Of a stretch of 64,000 nt of DNA, positions 34,480-46,119 are shown in pieces. The notes beneath the pieces were generated by a model. It ran no database searches, was not told the origin of the DNA, and saw only the letters and a list, made by a program, of their open reading frames with translations. The stretch covers positions 45,674,986 to 45,738,985 of the forward strand of contig NC_037682.1 of NCBI RefSeq assembly GCF_003255815.1. The letters run 5' to 3'. The position numbers and the translations under genes were made by a program. How positions within the stretch are numbered: the first letter of the stretch is position 1; each line of letters starts with the position of its first letter. The DNA is from Theropithecus gelada. Taxonomy: Eukaryota; Chordata; Mammalia; Primates; Cercopithecidae.

Positions 34480-34705
34480 TCATCAGATCTAGCACATAAA
34501 AATAGAGGATGCCCAGTTAAATCTGAATTTCAGATAAACAGCAAATAATTTTTTGGTTTAAGTGTGTCCCATGACATACAAAATGAACTCATATCTTGGT
34601 TCAGACTTTGTCATTTATTACATATTTAAACGTAATTAAAATTTTTTCATCATTTATTTAAAATTCAAATGTCACTGGGCATGCTGAATATCATCTGGCA
34701 GCTGC
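34480..34705. mobile_element. Palindromic DNA-transposon-like relic
   Basis: The left half ('aggatgcccagttaaatctg', 'aatttcagataaacag') and the right half ('aaaattcaaatgtcactggg', 'catgctgaatatcatctgg') are diverged inverted repeats around an AT-rich centre. This is a common mammalian palindromic MER-type element. I do not name the family. Confidence 0.6.
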
Positions 34706-34709
34706 ACCT

Positions 34710-35450
34710 GTAGGCAGGCTAGACTCTCGGGGAAGGGGTGTTATTTATCCGATCAGGCTGGAAAGAATGCCCCTGAGGACCAAGGGGACCCTAGAAGGAG
34801 CTGACTATGATCCTGGTGTCCGGCGAGCAGGGCCTGGCCCAGGAAGGGGGAGCAGTGCCAGGCAGGGAGAAGGAAAAGAACGGCTATGGCCTGAGGAACT
34901 GGGTTCACGCTGCCTTCCTGGCATAGGGAGGTATGTGGAGCCCGCCCCAGCTGCTCCCCATTAAGCAAAGCTGGCATTTCGGAGCACGTCAGAAGCACTG
35001 GCTCCCAGCCCTGGAAGTCAGTGTCTGGCCTCTGAGCCAGCATTGCCTGCCCGGCCCCAGCCCTCTCACCTCAGCAGACCGGGGGCCCCAACAGGCCCAT
35101 TGTCGTCCGGCCTTGCAGCCTCAATGGGGCCATTCAGGGGCTTTGTAACAAGCCCTTCTGGAAGGCACTTTCTCCTCCCCTTCCAGGGTGCCCTTGGCCA
35201 AAACCTTCGCCTGTGTGGGTGGGGGGTCTGGATGTGGTGAGAGCAGCCGGCAGCAGTACAACATTACTGAAGGCTGGATTGTTGACAGAGGGCACAGAAA
35301 TGCCCCACAAGTCACGGGACTCCAGGGAACTCTGCCCACACTGAACCCCCCACCCTGCCGAGGGGAACTAGGCTTCCGAGCCACCTGCACCTGAGGAGCA
35401 AGAATCAAGGTCCCCAACACATTCACTGTAGAACTGTGGAAGATTCATGA
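34710..35450. other. Unassigned, relatively GC-rich intronic sequence
   Basis: Higher G+C than its neighbours, with scattered CpG (cggcgagc near 34820, ccggccttgc near 35108). Overlapping open frames occur on both strands, but no exon or repeat is recognised. Confidence 0.4.
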
Positions 35451-35454
35451 GAGA

Positions 35455-35665
35455 AGCCAGATAGATGCAAGTTCAAGCCCAGGCTTTACCAAATCCTGGC
35501 TGTGTGAAGCCGTGAGTTGCTTCACCTCTCTGGGCCTCTTTTTCTTCATCTGTAAAACTAGAGCTAATCTACCTCCTAAGGTGAAGGCTAGATTACAAAT
35601 ATCATGTAAACATGGAGTGTGGAGCCTGGCACATAGTAGGTGCTGAATAAATGTCCCCTTCCCCT
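35455..35665 (+). repeat. MIR SINE, nearly full length
   Basis: 'gcaagttcaagcccaggc', 'ttcttcatctgtaaaact' and 'gcacatagtaggtgctg' lie in MIR order. Confidence 0.87.
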
Positions 35666-36399
35666 CTCCCTTCTTATTTGTAGCTCTTCCTGATCCGGTG
35701 AAGACCTCCCAAAATTTGCTCTCCCATAGGTTGCAGATCCAAAGGCCACTGTTACAGGGATGTCTTGGTTCAGGCTTTATCATGGAACATGGGCCCCCTG
35801 CAGACCTGAGATTCAGCTGAGGCCCCTCTCAGCCAACACAGCCCCTAATAAGGAGAAATGGCACTCAACATCTCCTACCATCTCTCGTGCCCTTTCTGCT
35901 AGTCCACTCTGGTGTCCTAAGCATCCCAGAGCTACTTTATACTTTCAGGTCTACCACTGCAGGCTGCTTCAAGCCCTGGTTTCTGAATAAGGAAATAGAT
36001 AAAAAGAAGCTCAACTCTATGGGCACTGTTAGGCAACTTAAAGGCAGCCATCTTGGGCCTTAAACAGAGGACAAACAGACACATGCTTCGGGTTCATTAT
36101 ATTTCACCAGGAGTCTCAGTAAACCCTTCCTAGTGGCTGACATTCCCAGTGTGATGCCTACCCGACCTGGCAACCCCTGCCAATGGCAGCAGGGAGAAGA
36201 GCCAGAGCTTCCTGTTCACCAGAGCTCTCCACCGTCTGTTCATCAGACCAAATCCAAAGTATGCTGCCCTGTTTTCTCAGGATCTTGCATGCGTTCAAAC
36301 CTCAGCTTCTCTGATCTTCTAGGATCCCATTCCTGCCTGCTCCAAGTCACCTATTTCCCTCCTTCCCTCAGTCTTCCAATTTCATCTTCTACTCTAGAC

Positions 36400-36592
36400 C
36401 AGTCTTTGTCAGAGTGAAGGCTACAGACTATCTTATGCATACTCACTTGGTCATATTTTTCAAAGATATGAATTCTTGGGCCTCACCCCAGATCTGCAAA
36501 CTCAGACTCTCTGATGCTCTGGACCATGATTCTGCACACTTAACAAGCTCCCTGGGTAATGCTGAGCACACTGAAGTTTAAGAACCACTGTC
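36400..36592 (+). mobile_element. MER5-type hAT-Charlie MITE
   Basis: 'gggcctcaccccagatctg', 'agactctctgatgctctgg', 'caagctccctgggtaatgc' and the terminal 'aagaaccactg' are MER5. It is diverged and non-coding. Confidence 0.8.
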
Positions 36593-36849
36593 ACGAAGGA
36601 AGGGATGCACTCTTGGCATCTCTCTTGCCCCATAGGACCTTTCTCTGCATATGTTCCTTGCTATTAATAACTATCTGAAAGAATGAATTAATTGGTTTCC
36701 TTATTACCAAATTACACAAATATAATAGAGCACTGCCATCTCATTTCTTGATTGAGTTCTGCCTTGGACTTTTCTTGAGAGGATTCTATCCATATATAAC
36801 AGTACAGCAGAAAACACACACAGACATACTCACACCCAAGATATAACAT

Positions 36850-37075
36850 TTATGTTGCACTCACATGCCAGGCATTTGCCACATGCCTCATCCACATGAT
36901 CACATTTAGTGCTGAGAGCAGCCCTGTGAGGTCATTGCTATGGTGTCTGTGGTGCAGATGAGGAAGCAGAGGCAGGGTTTAGCAGATTGCCTAAGGCCAT
37001 GCTGCTGTACGTGGACAGAGCTGAAATCCAAACCCCGGTCTGTGTGGCAATGACCACTTGCTCTTTTCCACTTCA
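36850..37075 (-). repeat. MIR SINE relic
   Basis: 'gcagatgaggaagcagagg', 'ttgcctaaggccatgc' and 'gctgaaatccaaacccc' are antisense MIR. Confidence 0.78.
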
Positions 37076-37099
37076 CTATCCTGACTTCTCTGGGGGGGC

Positions 37100-37262
37100 T
37101 AGTCTCAAATTCAGATCTTACCCCAGAGTGTACATCAGAATCTCCTACAGAGCCCTAAGAAATACAGACGCCAAAGTGCCACTCCAGGCCTGAATCTATG
37201 GGAGACATCAGGGCTGGTAGATTATTTGGACAATTCTATACACGACTGGTGAAGAACCACTG
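37100..37262 (+). mobile_element. MER5-type relic
   Basis: 'acatcagaatctcctacag', 'taagaaatacagacgcc' and the terminal 'gaagaaccactg' match a diverged MER5 with internal loss. Confidence 0.65.
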
Positions 37263-37605
37263 AATATGTGCCCAGAGTCATGAAGCTTGCTAAATGAGGG
37301 TCTAGAAAGAGAACTTAATGTTTTTGACTCTAAGAACAGTGCTCTTTCAGGCTCACCATACTGTCTCATATGCTATAGTGATGCCAGTGGCCAAAGTGGA
37401 CTTTCTACAACCTCTCAAGGAGTATCTTGGACACATGTGCATACAAACACAAACACATGCGTGCACACACACAGAAACCTTCTTGGTGCCAAAACATCAT
37501 CTCTCAGTCATACGACAGCTTCCCTGTCCCTGCTCAGGACCAGATCTGGACTCCAGAGTGGCTGGGGTGGTCACTTCTCCAGGTGGTTTCAATAGAGTTA
37601 AATGA

Positions 37606-37639
37606 GACAAAGCTAGGAGAGTTGGACAAAGCTAGGAGA
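37606..37639 (+). repeat. Short tandem duplication, period 19
   Basis: gacaaagctaggaga occurs at 37606-37620 and again at 37625-37639, exactly identical with 4 bases between. Confidence 0.8.
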
Positions 37640-38740
37640 AGTCAAAAAGTGCCCCACAACATCCTCCACTACCCTCCTTCCTCCTGTAGACTCTGGAGTG
37701 AAGCTGCACCTCTCTCACCAAGTCCTCTTCCTCTACCTGCGGTGGCCCATGCCTGACTGAGACACAGGTGTGCACAAGGTCAGGCAGTTTCTATGGCACC
37801 AGTGATCATGCGACAGCTTTAAAATAGCCCTGATTCATACAGAACAAGGGAAAAGGCTCCAACTTCAGCATTAGACAATAATTTCATCAAACAGCCTAAT
37901 TCAGGAGCTCAGTTATTCTGCTCTACTCTCATCCATGGGCTTTCCCCACATCAATGCGCAATTGCAGGGTGATTGAAAGAAATGCCTCCACAGGCAGATT
38001 ACATTTGCACAGCACCTGCCCATTGAGAGGGCTTCCCTGAGCATTAGACAAGGGAATGGAGAGGGAGTGAGCCCCTCCCACTGGTGCCCTGGGATGCATC
38101 CTGCCTCCTACATAACCACGTGCTAGAATGATGCAGTGTGATTTGGGGGACTCAAGAACTGGAAGATTTCCAAACAGCAAAGGACTGTGGGAGTTGGTTT
38201 CTGTTCAGAATGTGGGAATAGCTGACCAGCCTTTGCTGAAGGATCCAGAGAGGCATTCACAGCCATTTGTGAGACGGGCTGGATGGAACTGCCTCTAGCT
38301 CCTGAAAGGTGCTATCTCAACCAGCCCAGGCACACCTGGCAGAGTGGGGAGTCAAGGCCCTCTAATTACTGCTGCACTCCCAGGTTAAAGACTGGGTCTC
38401 CCTTCCCTCTGCAGCTACCAAGTAGATAACAGTCTCTGGTCATGGTGACCAAACATTAGCTACAAAGCCCAGTGTGCAGGTGAATTACCCTAAGCAACAT
38501 CAGAGAGATGTAAGAAACAGAGTAGCCACGCATTCTGGAAGTCTGTCTTATGAGGTCCTTTTCTAGGGTGACTCCGTCCATCCCTCGCATCTTCAACCAT
38601 AGGGTAGGGTTATTTGAGGCAGTTTGGGCCTGTGCCTCTAGACAGAGGTGGCGACAGTACTTTGTGGGATGGGGTTTCTCTTAGATTCTTCTTCTGAAGG
38701 GGTTGAGGGCATAATGCTCTTCTGCTTCTTAAACTTTCAT
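37640..38740. other. Unassigned intronic sequence
   Basis: About 1.1 kb with no recognised repeat or exon. Confidence 0.5.
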
Positions 38741-38744
38741 TTCT

Positions 38745-38880
38745 GTATATATAATCTGGGATCTCATTAAAATACAGATGTTGATTCAGCAGGTCTGGGG
38801 CAAGGCCTGGGATTCTGCATTTCTAACAAGCTTTCAGGTGATGCCATTACAACCAGGCCACAGACCATACTTTTGTTAGC
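38745..38880 (+). mobile_element. MER5-type relic
   Basis: 'cattaaaatacagatgttg', 'attcagcaggtctggggc', 'ctgcatttctaacaagc' and 'ttcaggtgatgcc' follow the MER5 interior closely. Confidence 0.85.
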
Positions 38881-39009
38881 AAGTGTTTAGATCACAAAAA
38901 GTGGGCAGAAAAGAAAAAAAAAAAGAAAAGAAAAACTGAAAACAAAGTGGAATCTTGCCTGTTGGCAACCCTGATTCCCACATTCTACTGTGGGCAGCTT
39001 AGAGTCAGT

Positions 39010-39150
39010 TCTAAACTCAGGAAAGGCACCTCTCTGATAAGGTAACATCCAAGCAAAGAACTGGAGCTGAGGGAGTGAGTGCTGTTGGCATCTGGGGAAG
39101 ACATTCCACGTAGGAAGAGCAGCAAGTGCAAAGGCCCTGAGGCGTGGCAT
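39010..39150 (-). repeat. L2-like LINE relic
   Basis: 'gataaggtaacatccaag', 'gacattccacgtaggaag' and 'gtgcaaaggccctgaggc' are antisense L2. Confidence 0.65.
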
Positions 39151-39169
39151 CCTCATCTTTAAAATGAAG

Positions 39170-40042
39170 GGGTAAAAAACCAGAGTCTTTGTGATATAGT
39201 TCTAAGGTTCCAGAGTCAATAGGGAGGCTTTTGGAGATTGGGGAAAATAACTTATCCTATAGGAACAGGACAGGAGAGTGAAACCTACAGGCCACCATTG
39301 CAGCCCCCTCCTTTTTTAGTCTGACATGCCTCTCTTTCCAATGCTGTTTCAGAGGAGAAAATTACTAGCTGTTTTTAAGAAACAAAATAATCTAGCCAGT
39401 TAAGGAAGAGATATTTTTAAACCACTGAAGGGATTTTTCCTTTCCCATTTCTTTTATTGATATATCTCCTCTCCTTCCAGTTCTAAAATAAGCACCCTGT
39501 CTGCCCTTATGCTAATCCAAAGGCAACACACCACAGAACGGTGAGGGCCTCAGCAGAGCCAGGCAGAGGTCGATTAGAAGCCACCAGACCCGGGGAATGC
39601 ACCAAGGCAGCCCAGCCAGCCTGGCCTCGCCCATGGCCTGCTTCCTCCCAATCCAGGTGACGAGACACTCTTAAAAACAGCAATGGAATGTAGCAAGAGT
39701 TGGTATTTGCAAATGACAAATTTCTGACTGAATTCCAGTTCTTTGGAATGGAAAACTAGCAGGTCCTGTTACAAAATGTACCAACAGTTCATGCCTAATA
39801 CATGGGTGTGGGCAATTCATATACTTCAAATCTAAATGTGGCTAAAAATATGACAAAGCTGGCATATTTTTAGCCAGGTAAACATTTCTAGAGACTAGGT
39901 CACATTTATACTGGTTTCTGCTCTGCAATCCAGAGAAGGAATGATTCCAAATGAGTGAGAAGCAAGGACCAAAGAGGAAAGCCATGGAGTCCACCAGGCA
40001 GTCGGGATTCCTGGTGACCATCTCTAGTTTAGGAGTAATTTA
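39170..40042. other. Unique block containing a dyad of MEF2-like sites
   Basis: No repeat recognised. It includes AT-rich non-repetitive sequence from 39340 to 39900 with ttatgctaatcc (octamer/homeodomain-like) near 39508, and the inverted pair of ctaaaaatat sites at 39839-39876. It is a candidate regulatory element by composition only. Confidence 0.35.
39839..39876. promoter_or_regulatory. 14-bp perfect inverted repeat with MEF2-like cores
   Basis: The arms tggctaaaaatatg (39839-39852) and catatttttagcca (39863-39876) are exact complements separated by acaaagctgg. Each arm contains CTAAAAATAT, one base from the MEF2 consensus YTAWWWWTAR. The binding assignment is inference. Confidence 0.4.
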
Positions 40043-40134
40043 AAGTAGTTAAAATGAGTATCTTTTTTTAAGAGACTGGGTGTCTCTCTGTCACCTAGGC
40101 TGGAGTGGAGTGACCATAGCTCACTGTAGCCACA
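40043..40134 (-). repeat. Left arm of a 92-bp inverted duplication (Alu-monomer fragment plus flank)
   Basis: 88 of 92 bases match the reverse complement of 41246-41337. The first 25 bases or so (aagtagttaa...gtatc) are non-Alu flank, and the rest is the end of an Alu left monomer in antisense. The copied flank shows that this is a DNA duplication, not a second insertion. It ends in three gccaca units. Confidence 0.88.
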
Positions 40135-40369
40135 GCCACAGCCACAACTACATTGTGTCCTTCTCCGTTAAAGAGGGAACACTTTTGAAAGAACAGGGCC
40201 CCATGTTACTTTAGACGGTAAGTCTTTGCTGGGTTTGATGACCTTTCACTTGCTGGGGGATCTTAAACAAGTTGCTTTCCCTTTCTGTGTCCTTAGTTGC
40301 ATGTGTCTCTCTTCCCCACCCTCAACTAGACTTGGGTTTAGTGGGCAGCAGCACTGAGGGAGGACCATG

Positions 40370-40620
40370 CTGTGGGGAAGGAGGCAAGCTCTGTAGTCAC
40401 TGCCTGAGATTCAGACCTGGCACCTCCACTCACTGGGTGTGTGGCCTTGGGCAAGTTGCTTATGCTTTACCTGCCCCAGTTCATCTGTACAATGGAAACA
40501 ATCACAAAAGTATCCACCTCAGTAGTTACTGCTTTTGTAACAATTAAATGGGAAAATCCACATAAAATGCTTAGAATATCAAGCACATATTAAGTGCTCA
40601 GTAAATAACAGTGATCTTAT
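40370..40620 (+). repeat. MIR SINE, nearly full length
   Basis: 'tgggtgtgtggccttgggc', 'gttcatctgtacaatgg' and 'ttaagtgctcagtaaat' are in sense MIR order. A further weak MIR core precedes it near 40235-40300. Confidence 0.87.
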
Positions 40621-40869
40621 CTGCCTCACACTTTTACATACATGAACTGCTTTAGCTTGTACGATATGTTGAAATGCTATAACCACCCAGGGAAATTGAG
40701 GCTTGACAGGGCAGACCTGTCCAAGCTGCAGTTCAACACCTATTTCTTAAGCGCCTACTGTGCCCCCAGCTTCACCCTAGCATTAGGAAGGTGAAGTTCC
40801 TGGTAAATAAATGGAGAAGTAGGAACTTAACCCAGGTCTCTCTGGCTTCCAGCTAGCAAGGGTCTAAGA

Positions 40870-41050
40870 GGCTGGGTAGAAAGAGCATGGACTTGAAATT
40901 AGACAGTCCCAGTACTGGCTCCATATGGTCTTGGTCAAGTTACTGACCTCCTCTGAGCCTCACACATAGAAGGGGATGAAATGCCCCCAGTCCCCTTGTG
41001 AGGCTTAACGGGGATAATGTATGTAAAGTGTCTGGACTATGGGAGGTGGA
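40870..41050 (+). repeat. MIR SINE relic
   Basis: 'aagagcatggacttgaa', 'gtcttggtcaagttactg', 'tgtgaggcttaacgggg' mark a sense MIR. Confidence 0.8.
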
Positions 41051-41166
41051 CACTATGGGAGCCTATTGCCACACTTATACCATCCACAAAGAGGCCCTAT
41101 TTTTCTGGTTCTCTGAGCCAAGTGCAAAAGCTTCCTAATATGAAGCAATTAAGAACACTCATTCTG

Positions 41167-41312
41167 GGCCAGGTGTGGTGGCTCACACCTGTAATGCCAG
41201 CTAGTTGGGAGGCTGAGGCAGGAAGATCCCTTGAGCCCAGGAGTTTGTGGCTGCAGTGAGCTATGGTCACTCCACTCCAGCCTAGATGACAGAGAGACAC
41301 CCAGTCTCTTAT
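41167..41312 (+). mobile_element. FLAM-type Alu left monomer
   Basis: The monomer begins 'gggccaggtgtggtggc' and ends near 'ccagtctcttataaaaag', with a small internal deletion after 'cacctgtaatgccagc'. The absence of a right monomer and the base differences fit an ancient free left Alu monomer. Its 3' part is copied in reverse at 40043. Confidence 0.85.
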
Positions 41313-41337
41313 AAAAAGATACTCATCTTAACTACTT
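41246..41337 (+). repeat. Right arm of the 92-bp inverted duplication
   Basis: It consists of the last part of the FLAM monomer and 25 bases or so of 3' flank, repeated in inverse orientation at 40043-40134 with four mismatches and no indel. The spacer is 1111 bp. Since this copy retains the whole monomer, it is the likely source. Confidence 0.88.
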
Positions 41338-41424
41338 GGTAGAAGGAGGGGAAAAAATATATAGCATAGGGCTGGTTCCAATCTTTAAGCTATCAGGCCT
41401 TTCAGAGCAGAACATCTGATTACT

Positions 41425-41610
41425 AACTGAGATGAAAGGAATACTGGCCTAGAGTCAGAAGGCTTGGGTTCTGGTTTTTGCTCTGCCCTTTGGAGCTGGG
41501 TAACTGGAGGCAAGTCACACCCCTCTCTGGGTCATGGTTTCTTCATCTGCACAATGGAGCTGTAGGAACATTGTGCAGATGGCCTCATAGGTCTCCTCTG
41601 GCTCAGATGT
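41425..41610 (+). repeat. MIR SINE relic
   Basis: 'gcctagagtcagaaggc', 'ggtttcttcatctgcac' and 'ggcctcataggtctcc' are sense MIR. Confidence 0.78.
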
Positions 41611-42239
41611 CCTAAGTCTCTAGTACTTAAAGGCACAGATCACTAAGCAGATATCCCAAGTAATCCAGGTTATTCTAAATCTGGTTTTGTCACCTAAATG
41701 GAGGTTTTTTTCCTTCAAGGCTTGTCTTCTAACGATCAAAGCTTGCACACCAGAAGGTCTGACAGCTCTGGCACACTTGTGGCCCACACATTCTGAAGTA
41801 AACATGCGTCACTCCCAGGTCTGAAAAGAATCAAAGCAAATCAGCATGAAATGGGGACTGTCTGCTGAGCTGCAGCCAGCATGTGGCAGGAGGACAGGAA
41901 CGAGGTCCTGCCAGCTGTTAGGCACATGAACCCTGCTGGGCCGGCAGCATGGGGGTCACCTGGGGGACAGCAGCCACAGCAGTAGGACAAGGAGATCCTG
42001 CCCAGATTGCAGCAGGATGTGGGCAAAGGCCAAATGGGGCTCCTCATCCTATAAACACAGAGCCTCTGGCAACAAGCTGGCACAGGCGCAGAAGGCCCCA
42101 ACGAGGGGGAAGCAGCAAGAAGGGCCGAGACCAGGGAAGCAGGGAGCAGGCTCCAAGTAGAGGAGGGTCTGGAGGTTTGATTATCTAAAGCAGTAGCTCA
42201 TATGGGATTCAGGCCTCCTTCAATTACTGGCAAAAGAAA

Positions 42240-42480
42240 GCAGTGGTTAAAAGCACAGGTTTGGGAATCAGAAAGACCTCAGTTCAAATCCTACCACTGT
42301 CGATACCAGCTGTGTGACCCAAAAAAGTCCCAGAACTCCTCTAAGGCTAGTCCTCTCACTGACTCCTATTTTTCTTCTTACTGGTAAAATAAGTTCAATA
42401 ATATCAGCTCAGAAAGTTCGTTTGAGGATTAAATGAGATTATGTAAGGAAATGGCACATAAATGGTTGCTGTGATCATCA
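42240..42480 (+). repeat. MIR SINE, full length
   Basis: 'gcagtggttaaaagcacag', 'ccagctgtgtgaccc' and 'tttgaggattaaatgagat' span a complete sense MIR. Confidence 0.88.
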
Positions 42481-42484
42481 TTCC

Positions 42485-43015
42485 TGGAAACTCTGTCCTA
42501 TCCTAGGCTTTTCTAAACCTTCTCCCTTTCCTAACCAACCAAAACCCCTTCAGAACCCTTCTCAGGTCCTCCATCCAAGGTAGGGGTGGTTGGGGATGGG
42601 GGCAGGAATCTGCCCAAACTTGCCAAAGCCCATGGTGTTCTCTCCCTCTCAACCCCTCCAGTCTGCTGCAGTGCCATGATCACATCCTGACAGCTCTTCT
42701 TCCATCGCAGCAGCCAGAGAGTTTGGATATCATAAACAGCCTTGTGCAAAGGAATCTGCCTCCGCCTTCTACTCAGCCAGACCAGGCAAGTTTCCCTAAG
42801 ACCTGGTGTTGGAGAGCTTTGATGCTGGCTCCAGACAGTGTTCAGGTTGCCCACTCTGTGTCTCTGTCTCCTACACTTGGCCACCCACCATCACATGACC
42901 TTCTCAGTTCACATCCTAAGAGGGAATTCTGCAAGATCCATCCACAGCTCAAGTTCAATTTCTATTTACTCCTATTTTCCAATGCTTTCTTTTATCTCCC
43001 CCTACCCTTCTTTTC
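42485..43015. other. Unassigned intronic sequence
   Basis: An L2-like phrase may occur near 42470-42560. No exon or clear repeat otherwise. Confidence 0.45.
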
Positions 43016-43019
43016 TTCT

Positions 43020-43275
43020 GCAAATATTAACTAAAAACCTATTATGTGTAGACCCTGTGCCAGCAGGAATCAGGAGAGACACAGCCCTCATGGAAGTCAT
43101 GGTCCAGCAAAATAAGCAATCACAGTCCAAGCTGAGGGGCTACTGGCCAGGCTATGGAACATGTAGAAGAGACACTGTATTAGGACCATGGTGGTGGCGG
43201 AAGGCTTCCTGGAGGAAATAATACTAAACCTGAATTTGTATGGATAAAGAGTGGGAGGATTCAGTCGGGCAAAAG
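43020..43275 (-). repeat. L2 LINE 3' relic
   Basis: 'acctattatgtgtagacc', 'catggaagtcatggtcc' and 'ggaaggcttcctggagg' are antisense L2. Confidence 0.72.
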
Positions 43276-43590
43276 AGAAAAGCTTGCTTCCAATCATACT
43301 TCTTATCTTCTCAGTGCCTAGACCAGTAGGGCTCAGTCAGAGGTTTCAAATTTTTTTTTAAAATTACTTCTTTAAAAAATTTCTTTTGTATTTGCAATCT
43401 TGGAAACACCTTAGATTCTCATACAAGATTACCAAATGAAACTGGATCTTGTGATTTATTTCCACAAAATGTCAGCAACCATTCTCATGAAAGAGCAAGG
43501 AATGAAGCCAAAGTTTTCACACTATACCAGAAAGAAGATAAAGAGTCCAGAACCTAAACCTCATGAAACAAATTTGGCCAGGCTATTGTG

Positions 43591-43593
<3 letters not shown>

Positions 43594-43621
<28 letters not shown>
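43594..43621 (+). repeat. (CA)14 microsatellite
   Basis: An uninterrupted CA array of 28 bases, not attached to a recognised retroelement tail. It is likely to be length-polymorphic. Confidence 0.97.
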
Positions 43622-44690
43622 TCCAATTTCATTTATGTTCTCATAAATATCAAGGGCATCGGTGACAAATACTATTCAGGCAGGACTTTGCTTTGTTTCC
43701 CAAAGTTTTGGTTTTAAAAATTTCAAACCTACAGAAAAGTTGAAAGACGTGCACATATATCTTTGCCTAGATTCACCAGTTGTTAACATTTTGCATTTTC
43801 TTTCTTCTTCTTTCTGCAGATATTCTCACCTTGTTTTTTCCTAATTGAGAGTTACTTGCTGACATCAAGATACTTCCCTTCTAATATTTCAGCATATAGC
43901 TCCCAAGAAAAAGGACATTTCCTTACGTAATCCCAATACCATTAAAATGGATAGAATAATACTATCTAACACGCAATCTACAATCGAATATCTCCAGTTT
44001 TCTCCCAAATGACCTTTGTAGTATTTATGGTTTTACTCATCCAGGATCTACTCAAGAATCTCTCATTGGATTTGGTTGTCATAGCTTTGGTACTCTTTTT
44101 CTAGAATAGTCCTTCACCTGCTTTAAAACTTTTTATGTCTTTCATGAGACTGACACTTTTGAAGATCCCCGGCCTATTGTCTTAAAAAGTGATTCATAAT
44201 CTAAACTTATCTGATTGCTTCCTCATGCCAACAAGTGATTTTGAATCAAATTCTTCATTTTCTCCTTCCTCTGTCTAGAATCAGCCCGGCCAGTTAACAC
44301 TCAACAATGACATGTAGTGGGTCTTGTGGCCTCAGAGGACTTGAAATTTTAAACATCCCAAAAGGGTTCAACCAATATGATTAAGCAACTAATATTTATT
44401 TAACATTGAAAGAATATTTTCAATATTTCCAAACTCTGGAGCAGGGGGAGGAGTCAAATGGCATATGTATTACCAAGCTAAAGGAAATTTGAAAGTGATT
44501 TACTTAGACTTGGTAGTAACAGCATTTTTTTCAGATATTTTTTCAAAGTGCTTTCACACTTGCTATTTAAGAAGGTTGACTTCAAAGGTCAAACAGATAA
44601 GCGTTCAAATATTTGAGTCTACCTACCAGCTGTGCTCCTTGGAAAAGTAGCTTCACCTCTGTCAGCCCTGGTTTCCTCAAGGGCTACCTA
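43622..44690. other. Unassigned AT-rich intronic sequence
   Basis: About 1 kb. 'aaatttcaaacctacagaaaag', 'ttgaaagacgtgcac' and 'cagttgttaacattttgc' (43715-43800) resemble old antisense repeat sequence that I cannot name confidently. A weak sense MIR may lie at 44585-44690. Confidence 0.4.
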
Positions 44691-44699
44691 AAGTGTAAG

Positions 44700-44890
44700 A
44701 TGCTTAAACAGGTGCCTTGTTCACAATAATTACCTGTGTTAATCTTCATAGTAACTCCAAAGAAGGTACAGCAGGTATTATCCTCTCCATTTTATAGGTG
44801 AGGTTATGACGCTCAGAAAGAAAATGTGATTTGTTGAAGGTCATGTAGCAAGGTGACTAAAGAGACAGAATTAGAACCAAAGTTGCGAAG
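44700..44890 (-). repeat. MIR SINE relic
   Basis: 'cttcatagtaactccaa', 'ccattttataggtgaggtt' and 'gttgaaggtcatgtagc' are antisense MIR. A sense MIR 3' end follows near 44930-45030. Confidence 0.75.
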
Positions 44891-45059
44891 TCCTAGAGTG
44901 GTCATTTCCAGTTCTCTTCAGGAAGTAGCATCTACCTCATGGGATGTTTTGAGGATTAAATGACTGATACATATCTGGTGCTATGTATTATGCTGATACA
45001 GAGGTTGTGCTCAATCGATATCCATGACTAGAATTATAATTATTTTTAAAAGTGTCACA

Positions 45060-46035
45060 TTGCCATGAGTAACTAATTTTGTTCAAAGGCCTCCAAATAC
45101 CTCTGAAAATGGGATCATAATTATCTCAACTAAGACCCCATTTCTACCCTATGCTCTCTCCCACCAAGATGAATGGAGGGATTGGAATAACCCAAAATTC
45201 ACTGAAGGTGTTGAGGTTTCACTTGGAAGAAGTGGCAAAATATTCTGAGGCTGGGGGCCCATTGTTTGCAAAACACAAGAGAGGATCTGTATTCCCTGGG
45301 AAAGGGGGCACTAAGCCATGAGTCATTCTCTGGTTCTGTGTGGGCGAATGGGGGTTCCTGCAAAAACCTTTGTGTTACTCACTATTGTCTTGTGTAGATT
45401 AAAGCACAAAAAGCCTAGCTAAGTTTTGTTCCCAAAATCACATGGCCCATTCTGCCCAAGCCATTCTAGGAACACATTGTCCATCTCTTTGAAAAATGTG
45501 ACCAAGAGACAGAATAGCCATTGAATTTGGCCTGTGGTTATTGGTAAAGCACCATTGGGCAGCTGGCCATGCCTTGGGGCACCTTAATGGCCAACTGATC
45601 ACAAGGTCCAGCTCTCATTACAACCATGCCTGCTGGGAGAAAAAAGGGCTTTCCTTCTGCCCTCAGAACAATAAGGAACCATTAAGAAGCCCAGTCAATG
45701 AGAATGTCCCATTCTTGGTCCTGTCCTGGGCTAGGCCCTCAGATTGACTGGCTCCACTCAACCACCTCCACAGTGCCAGTTCAGACTGGTTGTACAAAGG
45801 AAGCTTCCCACAAGTTTGGTTTGTAGCAGATCCCTCAGCTTGGTTACTGTTACAAAGATGGCATGTCTGGGACCAACCTGTGAAAGTTTCAATTAACAAC
45901 TCGAGATATGACTTCTTTGGATGACATTGTTATTAATTCACTCTTGTTCCCCATTCATCTAACCAAAGCCCTGCTATGCTTTCCAGCTTTCATGGTGCAA
46001 GCCATCTGTCTTTTCATGTAATCAGCTGTGTACTT
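45060..46035. other. Unassigned intronic sequence
   Basis: No repeat or exon recognised. Confidence 0.5.
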
Positions 46036-46119
46036 GGGAGGCAGAGAGGTAGGGTGGAAAGAACATGGGCTTGGAATGAGGCAGACATAGTTTCCAAACT
46101 TGGATCTGACCTTGGGTAA

